A DNA stretch of 64,000 nt, taken from positions 135,004,190-135,068,189 of the forward strand of contig CM048553.1 of the NCBI GenBank assembly GCA_026413225.1, in the 5' to 3' direction. The position numbers and the translations under genes are program-made. This document shows, piece after piece, positions 1-11,438 of the stretch. This stretch comes from Otis tarda (Eukaryota; Chordata; Aves; Otidiformes; Otididae). Within the stretch, counting starts at the first letter, position 1; each line of letters starts with the position of its first letter. The notes beneath the pieces were generated by a model that was not told the DNA's origin, did not search any database, and saw only the letters and a list, made by a program, of their open reading frames with translations.

Positions 1-716
1 GAAACTGCTAGTAGAAGAGGCTCCTGCCAGAGTGCAAGTGGTGCAGCTCTTCACAGAGACAGTAGCAACAGCAGGGAGTTGGAGAACAACACTTCTAACA
101 ACCAGTTTTAGAACTAGACATGATTCTGGGTCTACCAAACTAGTAGCATCCAGCTCCAATGCAAGGCTGATGGTGGCAGATGTGCCAGAAGTTCTCAGAA
201 TGAAGAATTTATCATGTCATATGAGTAGAGGATGTTGGAAGGTGAATAAATGGAATGTGGAAGCCCTCAAATCAGGGAAGGTCTTACATTTATACTAATT
301 TTTATGTTTAAAGTTAAAAAATAAAAAATTCTATATCTTCCGTAAATCATGGCTATCAAGAAAAAAAAAAACATTTTACATGAAAAATGCCGAAAAAGGA
401 CAAAGCATTACTTATGTGCTCTAGTCTTTCCATGTAAACACTTACACAAGTCATCTGAATCTGTGAAATTTAAAGGGTCTAGATGTGCTGCTTTGTAAAT
501 ATTTGATTTCTAAACCAAAGTTCAGTTAGGTTAATGGGATTTTTTTTCGAGTTACACGCCTAACATAATGATCAGACTCTTGTATTGTTGTTAAAATTTT
601 GTGTTGCTCATCAAGTAAATTTGATACTGAGAGTGGCTGTTTTATATTAATGGTATAAGTATTCTGAAATAAAATAAATATATTTATATTTAAAACTTCT
701 GTTATTTACTTGACAG
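1..716. other. RALYL: 3' end of a RALYL intron (upstream exon outside window)
   Basis: This is non-coding, A/T-rich sequence that ends in the acceptor ...ttgacag at 711-716. An 88-codon open frame at 32-298 has no recognisable domain and no splice signals in a matching phase. I looked here for the preceding RALYL exon, which should end in two bases of an Arg codon after the RNA-recognition motif and its linker, and did not find it. It therefore lies to the left of the window. Confidence 0.7.
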
Positions 717-749
717 ACTTGAATCAAAGGAACCTTTCCTGTCTGTTGG
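717..749 (+). CDS. RALYL: RALYL coding exon, 33-nt microexon (LESKEPFLSVG)
   Basis: This exon of only 33 nt reads, after one base completing an Arg codon, L-E-S-K-E-P-F-L-S-V and the first two bases of Gly. It is flanked by AG at 715-716 and a strong donor gtaagtag at 750. The peptide matches the segment I know in mammalian RALYL just after the RNA-recognition motif and its linker. RALYL is a nuclear hnRNP C-family RNA-binding protein. The exon is symmetric (phase 2 at both ends), so skipping it removes 11 residues without a frameshift. The upstream polypyrimidine tract is weak, being interrupted by purines, which is common for regulated microexons. The position corresponds to the 13-residue insert that separates hnRNP C2 from C1. 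The identification rests on the peptide and on the perfect phase match to the next exon. Confidence 0.88.
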
Positions 750-1160
750 GTAAGTAGGAATATGTATTTTTCTGTGGACATTTATACATTCAACTAGTTT
801 ACAATACAATTTATGAGATTATTTTCAGCATAAACATACTGTTTCAACATTATGGTTATTTATTACACCTAACCTTAGAAAACATAGTTATTGGTCAATA
901 ATGTTAGCAGTTATGGGTATCTCCCTTCCTAAAAAATACTAAGTATGTTTTGCCTCTATTGACTAATCAAAATTTATTCTAAAAGGCATGTGAGAATTAA
1001 ATGTTACATTGAAAAGTTGCTGGTTTATTATTTTTTCTGATCTTTCAGTCAGAAAACATTTCAAGTATTGTCTATAGCACTTGTCTAAACCTCTGAACAA
1101 ATAAAATTTTAAAATAAAAATTTTGTGGTACTTCGATAACAGAAATAAAATCAAATTGCA

Positions 1161-1235
1161 GCTGCTCCTTGCAGGGGGGGTTGGACTAGATGACTTTTCA
1201 AGATCCCTTCCAACCCAAACTATTCTGATTCTATT
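1161..1235 (+). mobile_element. CR1 LINE 3'-end fragment
   Basis: The text 'gctgctccttgcag' followed by a G run, 'ttggactagatgac' and 'cccttccaaccc', ending in two ATTCT-type units, is the 3' terminus of a CR1 non-LTR retrotransposon. It is a 5'-truncated stub of about 75 bp in the same orientation as the host gene. Confidence 0.85.
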
Positions 1236-4200
1236 AAATTCCTAAGATAGAAAAATATTGCATTTTTTATCCTAATTATGGATCACTACATTGATTTACA
1301 TATTACAACTATTGTCTTTATAGTCTCACAAGCACTTAAACAGTTATATGATCTATATATTGAAATTATTAAGTCATTTTTCTAAAAAACATTTTAAAAT
1401 GTGGCATATTCTGAAAAAAGTACTGTTCTTTTATAAGATGTAGACCATTATATATATTAAAGGTAAGTACCTGTATTTTACTTGTGAGTCTGAAGTTCAC
1501 TTTCCCTGCACTGTTTTCATTTTAGCTCCTTTCTTTAAAACTTTCCTAAGTTTCCTAACATTCTAACTCTCTGTTTTCCTTCATAACTTTGTATTTTTAA
1601 TGTATATTTTTTATTCTCATTTTTCTTTGTTCACAACACCATGCTTCATACTATCAAGAACATAAACTGCAGACAAAAGATCCCATGCAAAATAGTTATT
1701 TAAGGGTTAATTCTACCATGTAATTTTCAGTAGCTTCCAAATTATTCTATTAACTGCAGATCAAAATCTACTTCAAGTTCTGAAGTGAGAATTAAAGTTA
1801 GCAAACAAAGGAAATATGTCAGTTATGTACAGAGAAACTCAACAAATCAGCATAAGCAAGACTGAGATATTTCTCAGTTTTTATAGCATAAAGTAACTTT
1901 GATTTTTTGGAATATATTTTGAATTAATTATTTCCCATTTCTACTTTCTACAAACTTAAAATTACTGAAAAATAAGTTAAGTGCTGGTCAAATGATGGGA
2001 GAGACTCTTAGTTTGAAATATCCAAATTCATTATAAAATTCAGTCACTTCTGTTATTGCCTTTCATTGCTCCACTTTGTTACTTAAGTTGATTTTTTGAG
2101 GCCTTCATTCTTGTAATGAAGTGATTACTGAAAATATCTATTTTAAGACTAAAAATAAGTTGCATGCCATTGTGGATGAGGAGCAAACTTGAAAATATAA
2201 AAATCCAAGAAGCAAATAAAAGATAATAGTAGCAATTATATTAATAGTAATTGCCACAAAATAATAAATCCTACTTTTGTAGATCTTGTCATGATCTTAA
2301 GAATTGTGCATTTTTAGGATATTTGGGGACATCTAACTAAGAGGAAGCATTATGTTTTGGGTTTGAATTTGTTTCCAGATGAGCAGATTGGTGGTCGCTG
2401 TGTAAATTCACATTACCTCCACATAGCCATTGTATGTGGCTTTGTTGCTAAACTGGGTTCCTCTTGGGAAGCCTAATCTGAGCAAATAGACTTACTCAGA
2501 ACTTCCCAGAAGTTTGCCTGTAATGTACTTGAATTATTTGTTGCAAGTTTGTAATTATAAGGATAGAAAATATAAAAATTAATGCCCACCTCTGTCCTAC
2601 TTTTCCCTTTTACTGCTGCTTTTCCTCCACCCCAAGGAGGGCTTCAGACAGAGGTTTGAGCGCTGTGCTTTGGGGAGGGGCCCAAGTCAACGTACGCCTC
2701 CTTGGTACTAAGAGAGATGCTCCTCCTAGTCCCACAGTAATTGAGGGGTTCATTTGTTCAGAGGATGAGCTCTTGTGCCAAGACCTGTATCTAAGGTTTT
2801 AACTCAGACTAACAGTTGCAACCACAGGCTTTTAAAGTACAGTGAATGTTTACAGAAGAAATGCTGACTCAGCCTCAATTAGACTAACACATGGGTGTCC
2901 TTAATGCCACTTGGAGCCAGAGCTGGTCAAAACACCAATCTGAATTACTTTATGATGCCTACAGATGACTTAGTCCTGCACACTAGTCTTTCAGTCATCT
3001 CCCTTCTATGACCAAGATTTGTTTCCACATTTTCATTATACTGCCTGTAGGGGCTAATTATGCTTTCTCATGTTGTCATTCCTATGCTAACAACTTATTG
3101 TGCTTTTCCATTGTTAATTCCTTTGATGGGGGAAGGAAACATAAAGTGTGGTAGCCTAAAAGCTTGAGATTGGCACAGTTTGTTGAGCTCTGCATGTATG
3201 TGCAGGGCTGCAACCTTCCCACAAATGAAAAGTGGTTCTTGAAATGGTGCATTGTATCCCTTCTCCCAGAAAGCAGACAGAAGTAGACTTCACCTCTTAC
3301 TGTGGTAGTTGTGTCTCAAACGCAGGAAGAGAACAGCTTCTATACTCCCTTGATAAATGAAATTCCATTTATCCTTATTTCTACGCAAAGCGCTTAGTGA
3401 AGAAGAAAAATCCATGCTCCTTTACTCCCTGTGCAAGACAGGAGCATAATTTGGCACTGCAGTAACAGTAACCTGTTTAATGCAAGCCTCTAATGGTAGC
3501 AATCAGAAGCAAAAAATCATCGAGTATGTGATCTGTTCAGATAAGAGTATCTGAATTCAATGTCATAATTTTGGGCTAGAATAGAAAGTTGGATTTGAGA
3601 TACATGTTGTTTTCTTTTGTCTCTTAGAGGTGAAGGGAATGCTGAAACACCTCAGTGCTGAATGCTGAGTATTATCCTGTAGGGACATAGGATGCTTCTC
3701 CCCACAGGTGTAATTTCCACACTTCTGGAGTCTTCTGTCCGTATTCAACCTGAGAAAGACAAAGACTTGTCTGGACATTTTTTTCCTCTTCATGTTATGT
3801 AGCGCTCATGTTCATGTAGAATTAGATTAAAAATGAAGTGGTGTAAAGAGCCAGAAAGCCTGGAAGACTTTACCATCAGAGGCAACAGTTCCGATAAAAC
3901 TCCACCCAAGCGAAGACTACTGACAATATATGAAATCAACTTAAAGCAGAAGTCTTTGAAAGGTTCAGCCCTAGAAATACCAGGCAAGTCAAGAGGTATA
4001 GAAAACTGAGTACTGCCAAAAGCACAACCTAAGGGCCAACTCATATTAATTTCATCCCACTTTGTGGCAACGGGTGCATAATATTTTTTTAAAAATATTT
4101 TAAATGCCAACAACTTTTTAATATTCACATTTGGTCTCCATATTTGGCATTTTGTTCTTAATAATAATGATGCACAGTTATCCTCTCAACAAAGCTGTTA

Positions 4201-7036
4201 CCATTCTGTCCAGATTATTAGATTGGTAATCCAGTTACTAACCATTCAACCAGCTATTTCATGGAAGCTGATTCATGGTAACTACCTGTATGTAAAAGTT
4301 TAATCCTAGATAAATTCCAGATAATATTGCATGCAGATTTGTAATTGGTCATCAGTCCAAGCCCTAAAATTCAAAACTCATTTTCCAAGACACAGCCACT
4401 GCAGCTTCTTTTAAGCCCTGTAATAGTATTATATGGCCAAGAGAGACTGTAACTATTTTGCAACTGTCTTGTACAGTGAAAATTCCTTGAATTAATTCTT
4501 CTTTGTATCCACCTGTAATTGTATGTAACTTTCATAATGACATCTGGTCTTTACTGTAACACATGCAGTGGTAGAAAATCCATCAGAGCAACTAATAAGT
4601 TTTTCAAAATGTTAAAAATATTTGTCTTCTTTGTTAGGTGTCATTTAGTAATACATCCCATATTGTTGAATTTAGAAGAAACAAGGAGAGAGAGTAAGAA
4701 ACAGAGCTGATTTTTTTTCTGAGGCTAGTGAGAACTTAGATTAATCTACTGCCAGCTGCAGAGAATGAGATTACTTCTGGACAAGCAGGCAATAGCTCTT
4801 CACTGAGATGGTCTTTGAAAATGCATGTGTTTTATACATCTGGTTGTCAGCTGAGATTCAATTTATTTCTCTTTCTTTTGTGTAGATGCTAAAAAAAAAA
4901 AAAAAACCCAGCAGTACGAACTGCTGACTTTTTCAATCTTTTTTCTTTTTTTCAAGATCGGTTGTTTGCTATAAACAGTGTAAATTTAGGTGGAGAGCCC
5001 AGAGAGAGACATATGTGAAATGAATGCATTGTATGCATCATTTATTACATGATGAATTGTTGTCTGTCATGGGAGAAAGAAGAGAGACACAAGTAAAATT
5101 GACACTAATTGCTGCAATTTTTACATTCTCACTAAAAACACTAGAGAACTGTATGAACTACTACTTTCCTCACCAAGGTCCTGTTTCTAGAAATTATATA
5201 ACAATAGAAAATACTGAAAAGCCATGTATTTCCAAATTGCAGCTTAATCACAGTACCTGTCAAATCACAGATGCTTACTTCTTGAAGAGATGGAGGAGTT
5301 TTGGTGGGCTTAGCTTTAGGAAATGCTTTCAAAATACAAAAAGCAAGATAACTGTCATTCATATTCAGGCCAGATATTCAGGAGCTGTGTTTTCATAAAA
5401 GCATGGGAGGACTGAACACACTTGACAATTATTTAAACTCATTGTTTAGAGACAGGCAGCAATTCCTTACCCATAAAACCATCCAGGCTCTGTGACTTAG
5501 ACAGGCAACAGGAGGTCTTCTGCATTTGCACAAAACAACCTCTGAAACAACAAACTCTTCAATTATGTGTGAGATTTAGCCTGGAGCAGGAGTCAGGAGA
5601 CTGCAAGGGCACTAGTTATGGTGAGGCTGCCAGCGTAGTCCCCAGACAGACAGGAGGGATTTGGAGGATGATAGTATATATGGAAAGCTGGGGATCTTCA
5701 TGTGGAAAGCGCTGAAAATCTACCCGGTTTAATCTCAAGCAGTATTACTGATAAACTTCTCTTACAACAATTTTCCAGAACCCATAAGTATTAACCTTTC
5801 CTATAATTGCCTGTTTTCCATTATTATAAGACTCTGAAATAGTGAATGAATATCACTGTTTTATAAATTTGTAAAAAGTTTTTTTGTTTGAAGGTATCTC
5901 TGAAGAAGAGATTACAAAACCATAGTAATAATAATGTTGGTCCATCCCTGTTACTGCATTTGTCCATGTTTTTGTGTCATTACTCAGTGTTTAAAGATCC
6001 CAGATTATGTGTTTTTCTACTCATCTACAATCTAAATAATTATTTTATGGCTCCTCTATTTTCCTAATCTTTTTCATTCTACACCACTTCCACTTTCACA
6101 CACACAGAAAAATATATAATGCACAGAAAACAGACTAATACATTTGGCCCAAAAAGAAAAGTATTTTCCTATTTCCGTTAACTTTTATTAGGAACAAAGT
6201 CAACTAATAGTCACCTTAATAATTTTTTTTCCCCTCTCTGACCTTAGTAACATCAGTAACAATGTGCTTCATAATTGAGAAAGGCAACAGAGCATGAGAT
6301 CAGGTTTTTTTCCTCTTCTGATTATTCTATTTGCCTTTCCCTTTCATTTACTCTCTGTTATTTCTGTCATCCAAGACTAACCTTTCATTAGTAATTCTAG
6401 GAGAACAATCCATATGCAATTCATTTATGTTCTGTGTTAATGATGAACAATTCCTCAGTACTGAATATCTGTAGTCTCACCTATATACAAGACAATATCT
6501 TCTCTAGAGGAGGGAAAATGATGTGCAAGTGAATGTTTCTGAAGGAAAGGCAGGAGACAGAAACATTCTAGAGGGTGGGAAATGAAAGAAAATAAACAGG
6601 GATGTAGGAACATAAGAACAGAAAGGAAAGTCCAGGGGAAAGGACTACACAAAGAAGTAAAAATGGAGGTATTTTCTTACAACAGAAAATGGAGGGAGGA
6701 AGGAAGGACAATATTTGCTGGGTATGTAACATCACTGTGGAACAACATATTTACTTCAAACTCACTGGGTTTTGCCCAAACAGTAGTCAGTGATCCAGCA
6801 GTTCTAGAAAATAGTGTTTGTAGAGGTCTGTGTTAGCACATTTATTCCTATTTCCTCTTTCTGAGGTATCAACATAGCATCTTGGCCCACAAGTCTCTAT
6901 GGGCTTCTGTGAACATGCACAGCTTACTATGACAGGCTAACAGGCTGTAGCCGGTTTGTAGGATTCCTATGCACAAAGTTCACCCAGCATATGATATTTA
7001 AAAGCACAACAGTATTTATTACTCTATTATGGCCTT

Positions 7037-7094
7037 GCATAAGCAGTCACCAGCATAAGCAGTTACAGTTCCTAGCATAAGCAGTTACCAGCAT
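7037..7094 (-). repeat. Three imperfect copies of GCATAAGCAGT inside the LTR
   Basis: Copies start at 7037, 7053 and 7075 (top-strand reading), each followed by a variant of TTACC. They lie in the R/U5-side part of the LTR, between its TATA box and its polyadenylation signal. Confidence 0.8.
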
Positions 7095-7418
7095 ATTGTT
7101 TTCCCTTTGTGAGAGTCTTACCACCCCGACTAAGCCGGAGACACCACTGAGCAGGAGGATGGTGATCAGCGGGGTCAGAGCAGAGAAGGGAGGTAGCCGC
7201 AGCACCCTCAGGGCGTCCCCTGCTGTTTGTAGAGTGAGCTCTGGGTCCTTTCTCACTCCCTCTGCTCTGAGCTGCCTCTGTTTATACCCTCAGCAGATTC
7301 AGTGGCAGAGTACTGACCAGGTGTTGGTGCCCGCGTGGCCAGCACATGCAGCAAGGCCTGCCAAGTACGTGCCCTGCTGCCTAATGGCGGTTGCCGGACA
7401 GCAGCAACATACTGCTCA

Positions 7419-7471
7419 ATAACAACCCTCCTAGCTCCCCTTTCTGAGATAACAACCCTCCTAGCTCCCCT
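7419..7471 (-). repeat. 23-bp direct repeat, period 30, in the LTR promoter region
   Basis: Two identical 23-bp copies (7419-7441 and 7449-7471) begin ATAACAACCCTCC on the top strand. They lie upstream of the LTR's own TATA box in minus-strand orientation, which is where retroviral U3 enhancer repeats usually sit. An enhancer role is inferred. Confidence 0.8.
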
Positions 7472-8870
7472 CTCCAAGGTCACGTTCTCACAGCTGTGTG
7501 CAGCTTGTAATTTCCCACAGTGGCCCTACATGGACCATCACTGATATCCCTCACACACAGGCACTTCAAACTATTTCATAAACAAGATGTAACTCCCTAC
7601 TCACAGAACCTCTGAGAACGGAGACAGTTTTTCATTCTTTGTATGGCTATTGTCATTAAAAAGACTTTCTTTGTTTTCACAGGATTTTAGATCATTAAAA
7701 GATGTTTTAATTCAATATTTTCCCTTTGATAAATGTATTGAAAGATATAATGATTTTGAAGTTTGATATTCTGAATTTCAAATTCCCTATCATGTTGTTC
7801 AAATCAGTTGATCTATATTTGCCTATTGCTTTTCTGCCTATGTTGCTCTTACTACTTTTGTATGACAGTAACAATTGAAACTCTTCTTCATATTAAGTTC
7901 TAGTGTGCTAGGGCTTGTACAAATGTCGAGAGAGAATCTGATGGCTGATCCCTCTGATTCTACCTTTGAAGTCAGCTTCGTTTTTCTCACTAGCAAGTGA
8001 AATCTGAGATTGGTCCATCTATCTAACATACTACTTGCACTTGTGCTAGAAGAGAAAGGTGGGATAAGCAAAGAGAAATGTATGCTTGAAAGACCAAATC
8101 AGAGAAAGACAGCCAGTACTGCTATGCTAGCTTTTGCTTGAAAGTCTATCTCACACCCTTTTGCAGTAATATAATTTGCAGCTCCTTGATAAAGATATTT
8201 CTTCTTTGGAGATTGACCACCCATGACCACAATAGTAATCAGCAACTGACCTTGTTTCAAAAGTTATTTCTCCACGCCAGTCTTAATATATATTGGCTTT
8301 GTAAAATGGGTGGGTGCTTTAAACCTTGACATTCTCATAAAAAGCCCCACCAAAAGCACTGCCACAGATTCCAATGTAGTTTTTTTCTTTTCTTATCTTT
8401 CTGGTTTTTTAAAGCAATGGGAACACATCAAAGGTGGCGGCACATGTAAAGCAGGGCTACCCATGCTGGCCAATTTCCTAGGCTGAGTAAGAATAAAGAG
8501 AATTAGGGAGGAAGAAGAAAGAAGATAGTGTTACCTAGATGTTTATTTAATATATATATTTTTATTTGCAATGTAAAATTATGGAATGTATAAAAAGCTG
8601 CATGTTTTCCTTCTATTCACGTATTCTCACCACAGTAAGTACCCTGAGTTTAAATGGGACCATTCTTTCTCTTCCCTGTTCTAGATTTTGTGTTAAGGGG
8701 GGGTGTAAAATGTTAAGGATGAAGGTTACTACCATGAATAGTGACGGGAAGAAGGGAGGAGTTTTTTCTTGATTCAATACCACTTTAAACATTGATAATT
8801 TCACTAAAGCGTTGTGTCCCACAGAGAGCTGCATCACCACAGTTGACATCATGGAAGAAATAGAAGATGT

Positions 8871-9022
8871 CCTCCAGAGAGGTTGTTGAGTCTCCACCTG
8901 CTGAGGTTTCCAAGCCTCAGCTAGGTAGAGCCATGGCTGACCTGGTCTAGCCCTGGATATAGTTACCTGTTGAGCAGGAGGCTGGACAAGATACCTTCTA
9001 GAAGTGCCTTCCAGCTCTACGA
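8871..9022 (+). mobile_element. Diverged CR1 LINE 3' fragment
   Basis: 'cagagaggttgttgagtctcca', 'gccatggctgacctggtctag', 'gagcaggaggctggacaag' and 'gtgccttccag' follow the order of the CR1 3' end, but with many substitutions and no preserved ATTCTATG tail. This indicates an older copy. It is in sense with RALYL. Confidence 0.75.
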
Positions 9023-9559
9023 ATAGGTAGGGAAGCCACAGTAGCTGCTGGATGCATGGCATGTGCAGTGGTACTTTCAGCCTCTGACTCCCCTGTGGGA
9101 AATCAGGAGAATGTCCCGTCCCAGGGTGTGAAATTTGTTAAGAGAAGAGGCAGTGCAGAAAGAGGCACATCAGAGAAACATGTTGCTGACACAGAGCAAA
9201 TTGGAGCTCCTACTTCTCTCTTATAGTTGTTAAAAGTTTTTTAAAACATATTAAGCTTCAGGCTAGGAGACATTGTCTTTAGTGTTGCTCTGCTGGTGGC
9301 CTTGTGTATGATACTAGGGAGCAACAACTCACATCTTACCTTATTGGATCACTCGGCATTAGGATGCTGCAGTATACCCCTAATTCAAAATAAAACAAAA
9401 TCAGGATATATCCTGATAGTAGCCAAGCTTTCAACTAGTAAAATTAATCCTATCATAGGTTGTTTTCTACATATTTAGCTTATTCTGAGCTCTGACTTCA
9501 TTTACAGACCACTTTTCAACTACATTAGTATAATACCTTTACACATACATATTGTAATT

Positions 9560-9780
9560 TGAAAAGAAGCAGGACTGTGTTTAGGGTATTTAGGGTCATA
9601 TATTGGAACAGGCTGCCCAGGGAGGTGGTGGAGTCATCATTTCTGGAGATATTTAAAAGATGTGTAGATGTGGAGCTTAGGGATGTGGTTTATGGTGGAC
9701 TTGGCAGTGCTAGGTTAACGGTTGGACTTGATGATCTTAAAGGTTTTTTCCAATCTAAACAATTCTGTGATTCTGTGATA
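9560..9780 (+). mobile_element. CR1 LINE 3' fragment
   Basis: 'ttggaacaggctgcccaggg' (from 9603), 'ttggacttgatgatctta', 'ttccaatctaaac' and two ATTCTGTG units at the end (to 9780) identify a CR1 3' end. The first 40 bases (9560-9600) are degraded and included with less certainty. The 88-codon open frame here is the C-terminal remnant of CR1 ORF2 and not a host gene. Confidence 0.85.
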
Positions 9781-10925
9781 TTCAATAGCCTCTGTTTGAC
9801 ACAAACTGCTGTTGATTTCAAATAGTGTCTTGATTTTCATCAGTTTGGTTTTGGTTTGGCTTGGGGATTTTTGCCTTCGTTCCAATTATGAACTGTAGTT
9901 CAAAAGCAACCTGCAGTTATCCATCGAGTTTGGGGAATTTTTTGTCTCAGGGTAAGACTGGGTTCTAATAATTCTTATCATTCTACAGGCCAAAGTGCAG
10001 CTTTGTCAACATCAGCCATGCACGCTCCTTGGGGGTGTACACACAGATGTAACAAGTTTTAACAATTTTGCTGATGATGTATATGAAAATACATAGGAAC
10101 TAGATCACGTTCTGTCTTGCCACTAGTATGCTAATAGTTTTATTGCTAACAGTTTAATTACTGTACTTCAGTTACTCTTAGTTGTAAAGTCTTCAGCTTT
10201 GGTTCTGAATTCATGTAAAGATGAGTTTTGCTCAATAAAAATAATTTCTTTGCAAGTACATTATAGAGTAAAATTAAAATGGGAGCATGTGCCTTAAATT
10301 TGGAGTAGAAGTATCGGAGTGGATCTGTCAGACATTATCAGCAACTGACAGTTCATATTGCTATGGCAGTGATTCTGCTAATGCTAGAGCATTTGTTTAA
10401 TTTAAAAAATATAAACCCATTTCCAACAAATATAGAGTTACAGATTTTTTTTTTCAGTTGCCTCTAATGCTTTATTCAAAAACAACCATTCTGAACTCTC
10501 TCACACTTGAGTTCTGTCACCCTTACTCTCAGGGGTAAGGATAGGAGGCTGAATCAGCTATTACCCTATAGCTACTCTTGTCAAACATTTTCATAACCAC
10601 TCTGATAGCCATCAGAAAGTACTTGTAAGTCCCAGCAAATTAGGAATTTTATTAATTATTTGCCGAAGACTGCCTACTAGGTATGGCCTTGTTTATTTTC
10701 TTGCCATCTAAGTCAAGGGACAGAAACTACAGGTGGGTTTCCGGGTACCCTATGAACAACAAATAGTCAAAATGAAAAATTAACAGCTCTCAGACTGCAT
10801 TTTTCCTATGAACTATTTGTTGACTACCTGAAAATGACACAGAAATTATGATCAATACATAAAGATGGAAAACTGAAGTATTTCTCAAGTAATCTAATTC
10901 ATCCTGCAGATCTGTCCTTTTTGGT

Positions 10926-10963
10926 GGATAGAAATGGAAGACGATATGGGATAGAAATGGAAG
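10926..10963. repeat. 15-bp direct repeat, period 23
   Basis: GGATAGAAATGGAAG occurs at 10926-10940 and again at 10949-10963, separated by 8 bp. It is a small local duplication with no evident function. Confidence 0.85.
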
Positions 10964-11420
10964 CTACATCTTCTGAGACAGTGAAGTTAATGAAGCAAAA
11001 CTGGAGGTCGTTAGTATGGCTTATATAGCAGTATTATGCCAAAGTGTTCACATTTCTTTAGTAGAGATGGAGGAACCTAAGGGGTATCAAAGAAGGCTTT
11101 GTTTCCCCAGAAAACTGATCTTTTTATTCACATACACACGTACGCACATATTAATCATGATTACACTTTAAATCTGGAATCAAATACAATTTGGTTTCAA
11201 GCAGACCTTGTCTAGGTGTCAGTAGTTAGATGTATTTCATGTTCTGGCTGATACTTTATAGACTATAAAACTGTCTTGCTGTGTAGAGCATTCATAGAAA
11301 AATAACATTCCAGTCATGTAAGTTGTATAAGGGTGAGTAACGGTAATGTGGTTTTGCTGGGAGAAGGCAAAAATTGTGTGAGGGGAGTTCAGCAAGAAGG
11401 TAAGGGAGGGGGAAGGAGAA

Positions 11421-11438
11421 GAGAGAGAGAGAGAGAGA
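11421..11438. repeat. (GA)9 microsatellite
   Basis: Uninterrupted GA dinucleotides sit in a purine-rich context (11400-11438). This is a likely polymorphic marker. Confidence 0.9.

Larger units (their letters stand above)
6957..7519 (-). mobile_element. Solo LTR of an endogenous retrovirus, antisense to RALYL
   Basis: On the minus strand this roughly 560-bp block is organised like an LTR. It starts TGTGGGAAATT (7519 downward), has a TATAAA box at 7281-7286 and an AATAAA polyadenylation signal at 7015-7020, and ends in ...CCTACA at 6957. It is much richer in G+C and CpG than its surroundings. It contains a 23-bp direct repeat (7419-7441 and 7449-7471) in the promoter-side portion and a triple GCATAAGCAGT repeat (7037-7094) on the other side. 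No retroviral internal region (gag, pol or env) lies on either side, so it reads as a solo LTR left by recombination between two LTRs. I could not find a clean target-site duplication, so the ends are good to perhaps 15 bp. Naming the family needs a repeat-library search. Confidence 0.72.

Noticed and set aside
3790..4128. 112-codon open frame, - strand
   Set aside because: No family resemblance, no upstream promoter-like sequence and no partner exons. Treated as chance.
5024..5398. 124-codon open frame, + strand
   Set aside because: It has no recognisable domain, ordinary intron base composition and no splice context; an open frame of this length is expected by chance in 64 kb of A/T-rich DNA on six frames.
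7253..7483. 76-codon frame with repeated E-R-G-A-R-R-V-V-I
   Set aside because: The peptide repeat is only the translation of the 23-bp direct repeat in the LTR.
6950..7530. Alternative LTR ends TGTAGCC (6946) and GGCCCTACA (7530)
   Set aside because: These also form a short inverted pair, but the TGTGGGAAATT start at 7519 looks more like a retroviral LTR edge. Without a target duplication neither choice is proven.
10757..10822. Inverted 11-bp match CAACAAATAGT / ACTATTTGTTG about 44 bp apart
   Set aside because: Short A/T-rich arms with a long spacer; probably chance, so not listed as a feature.
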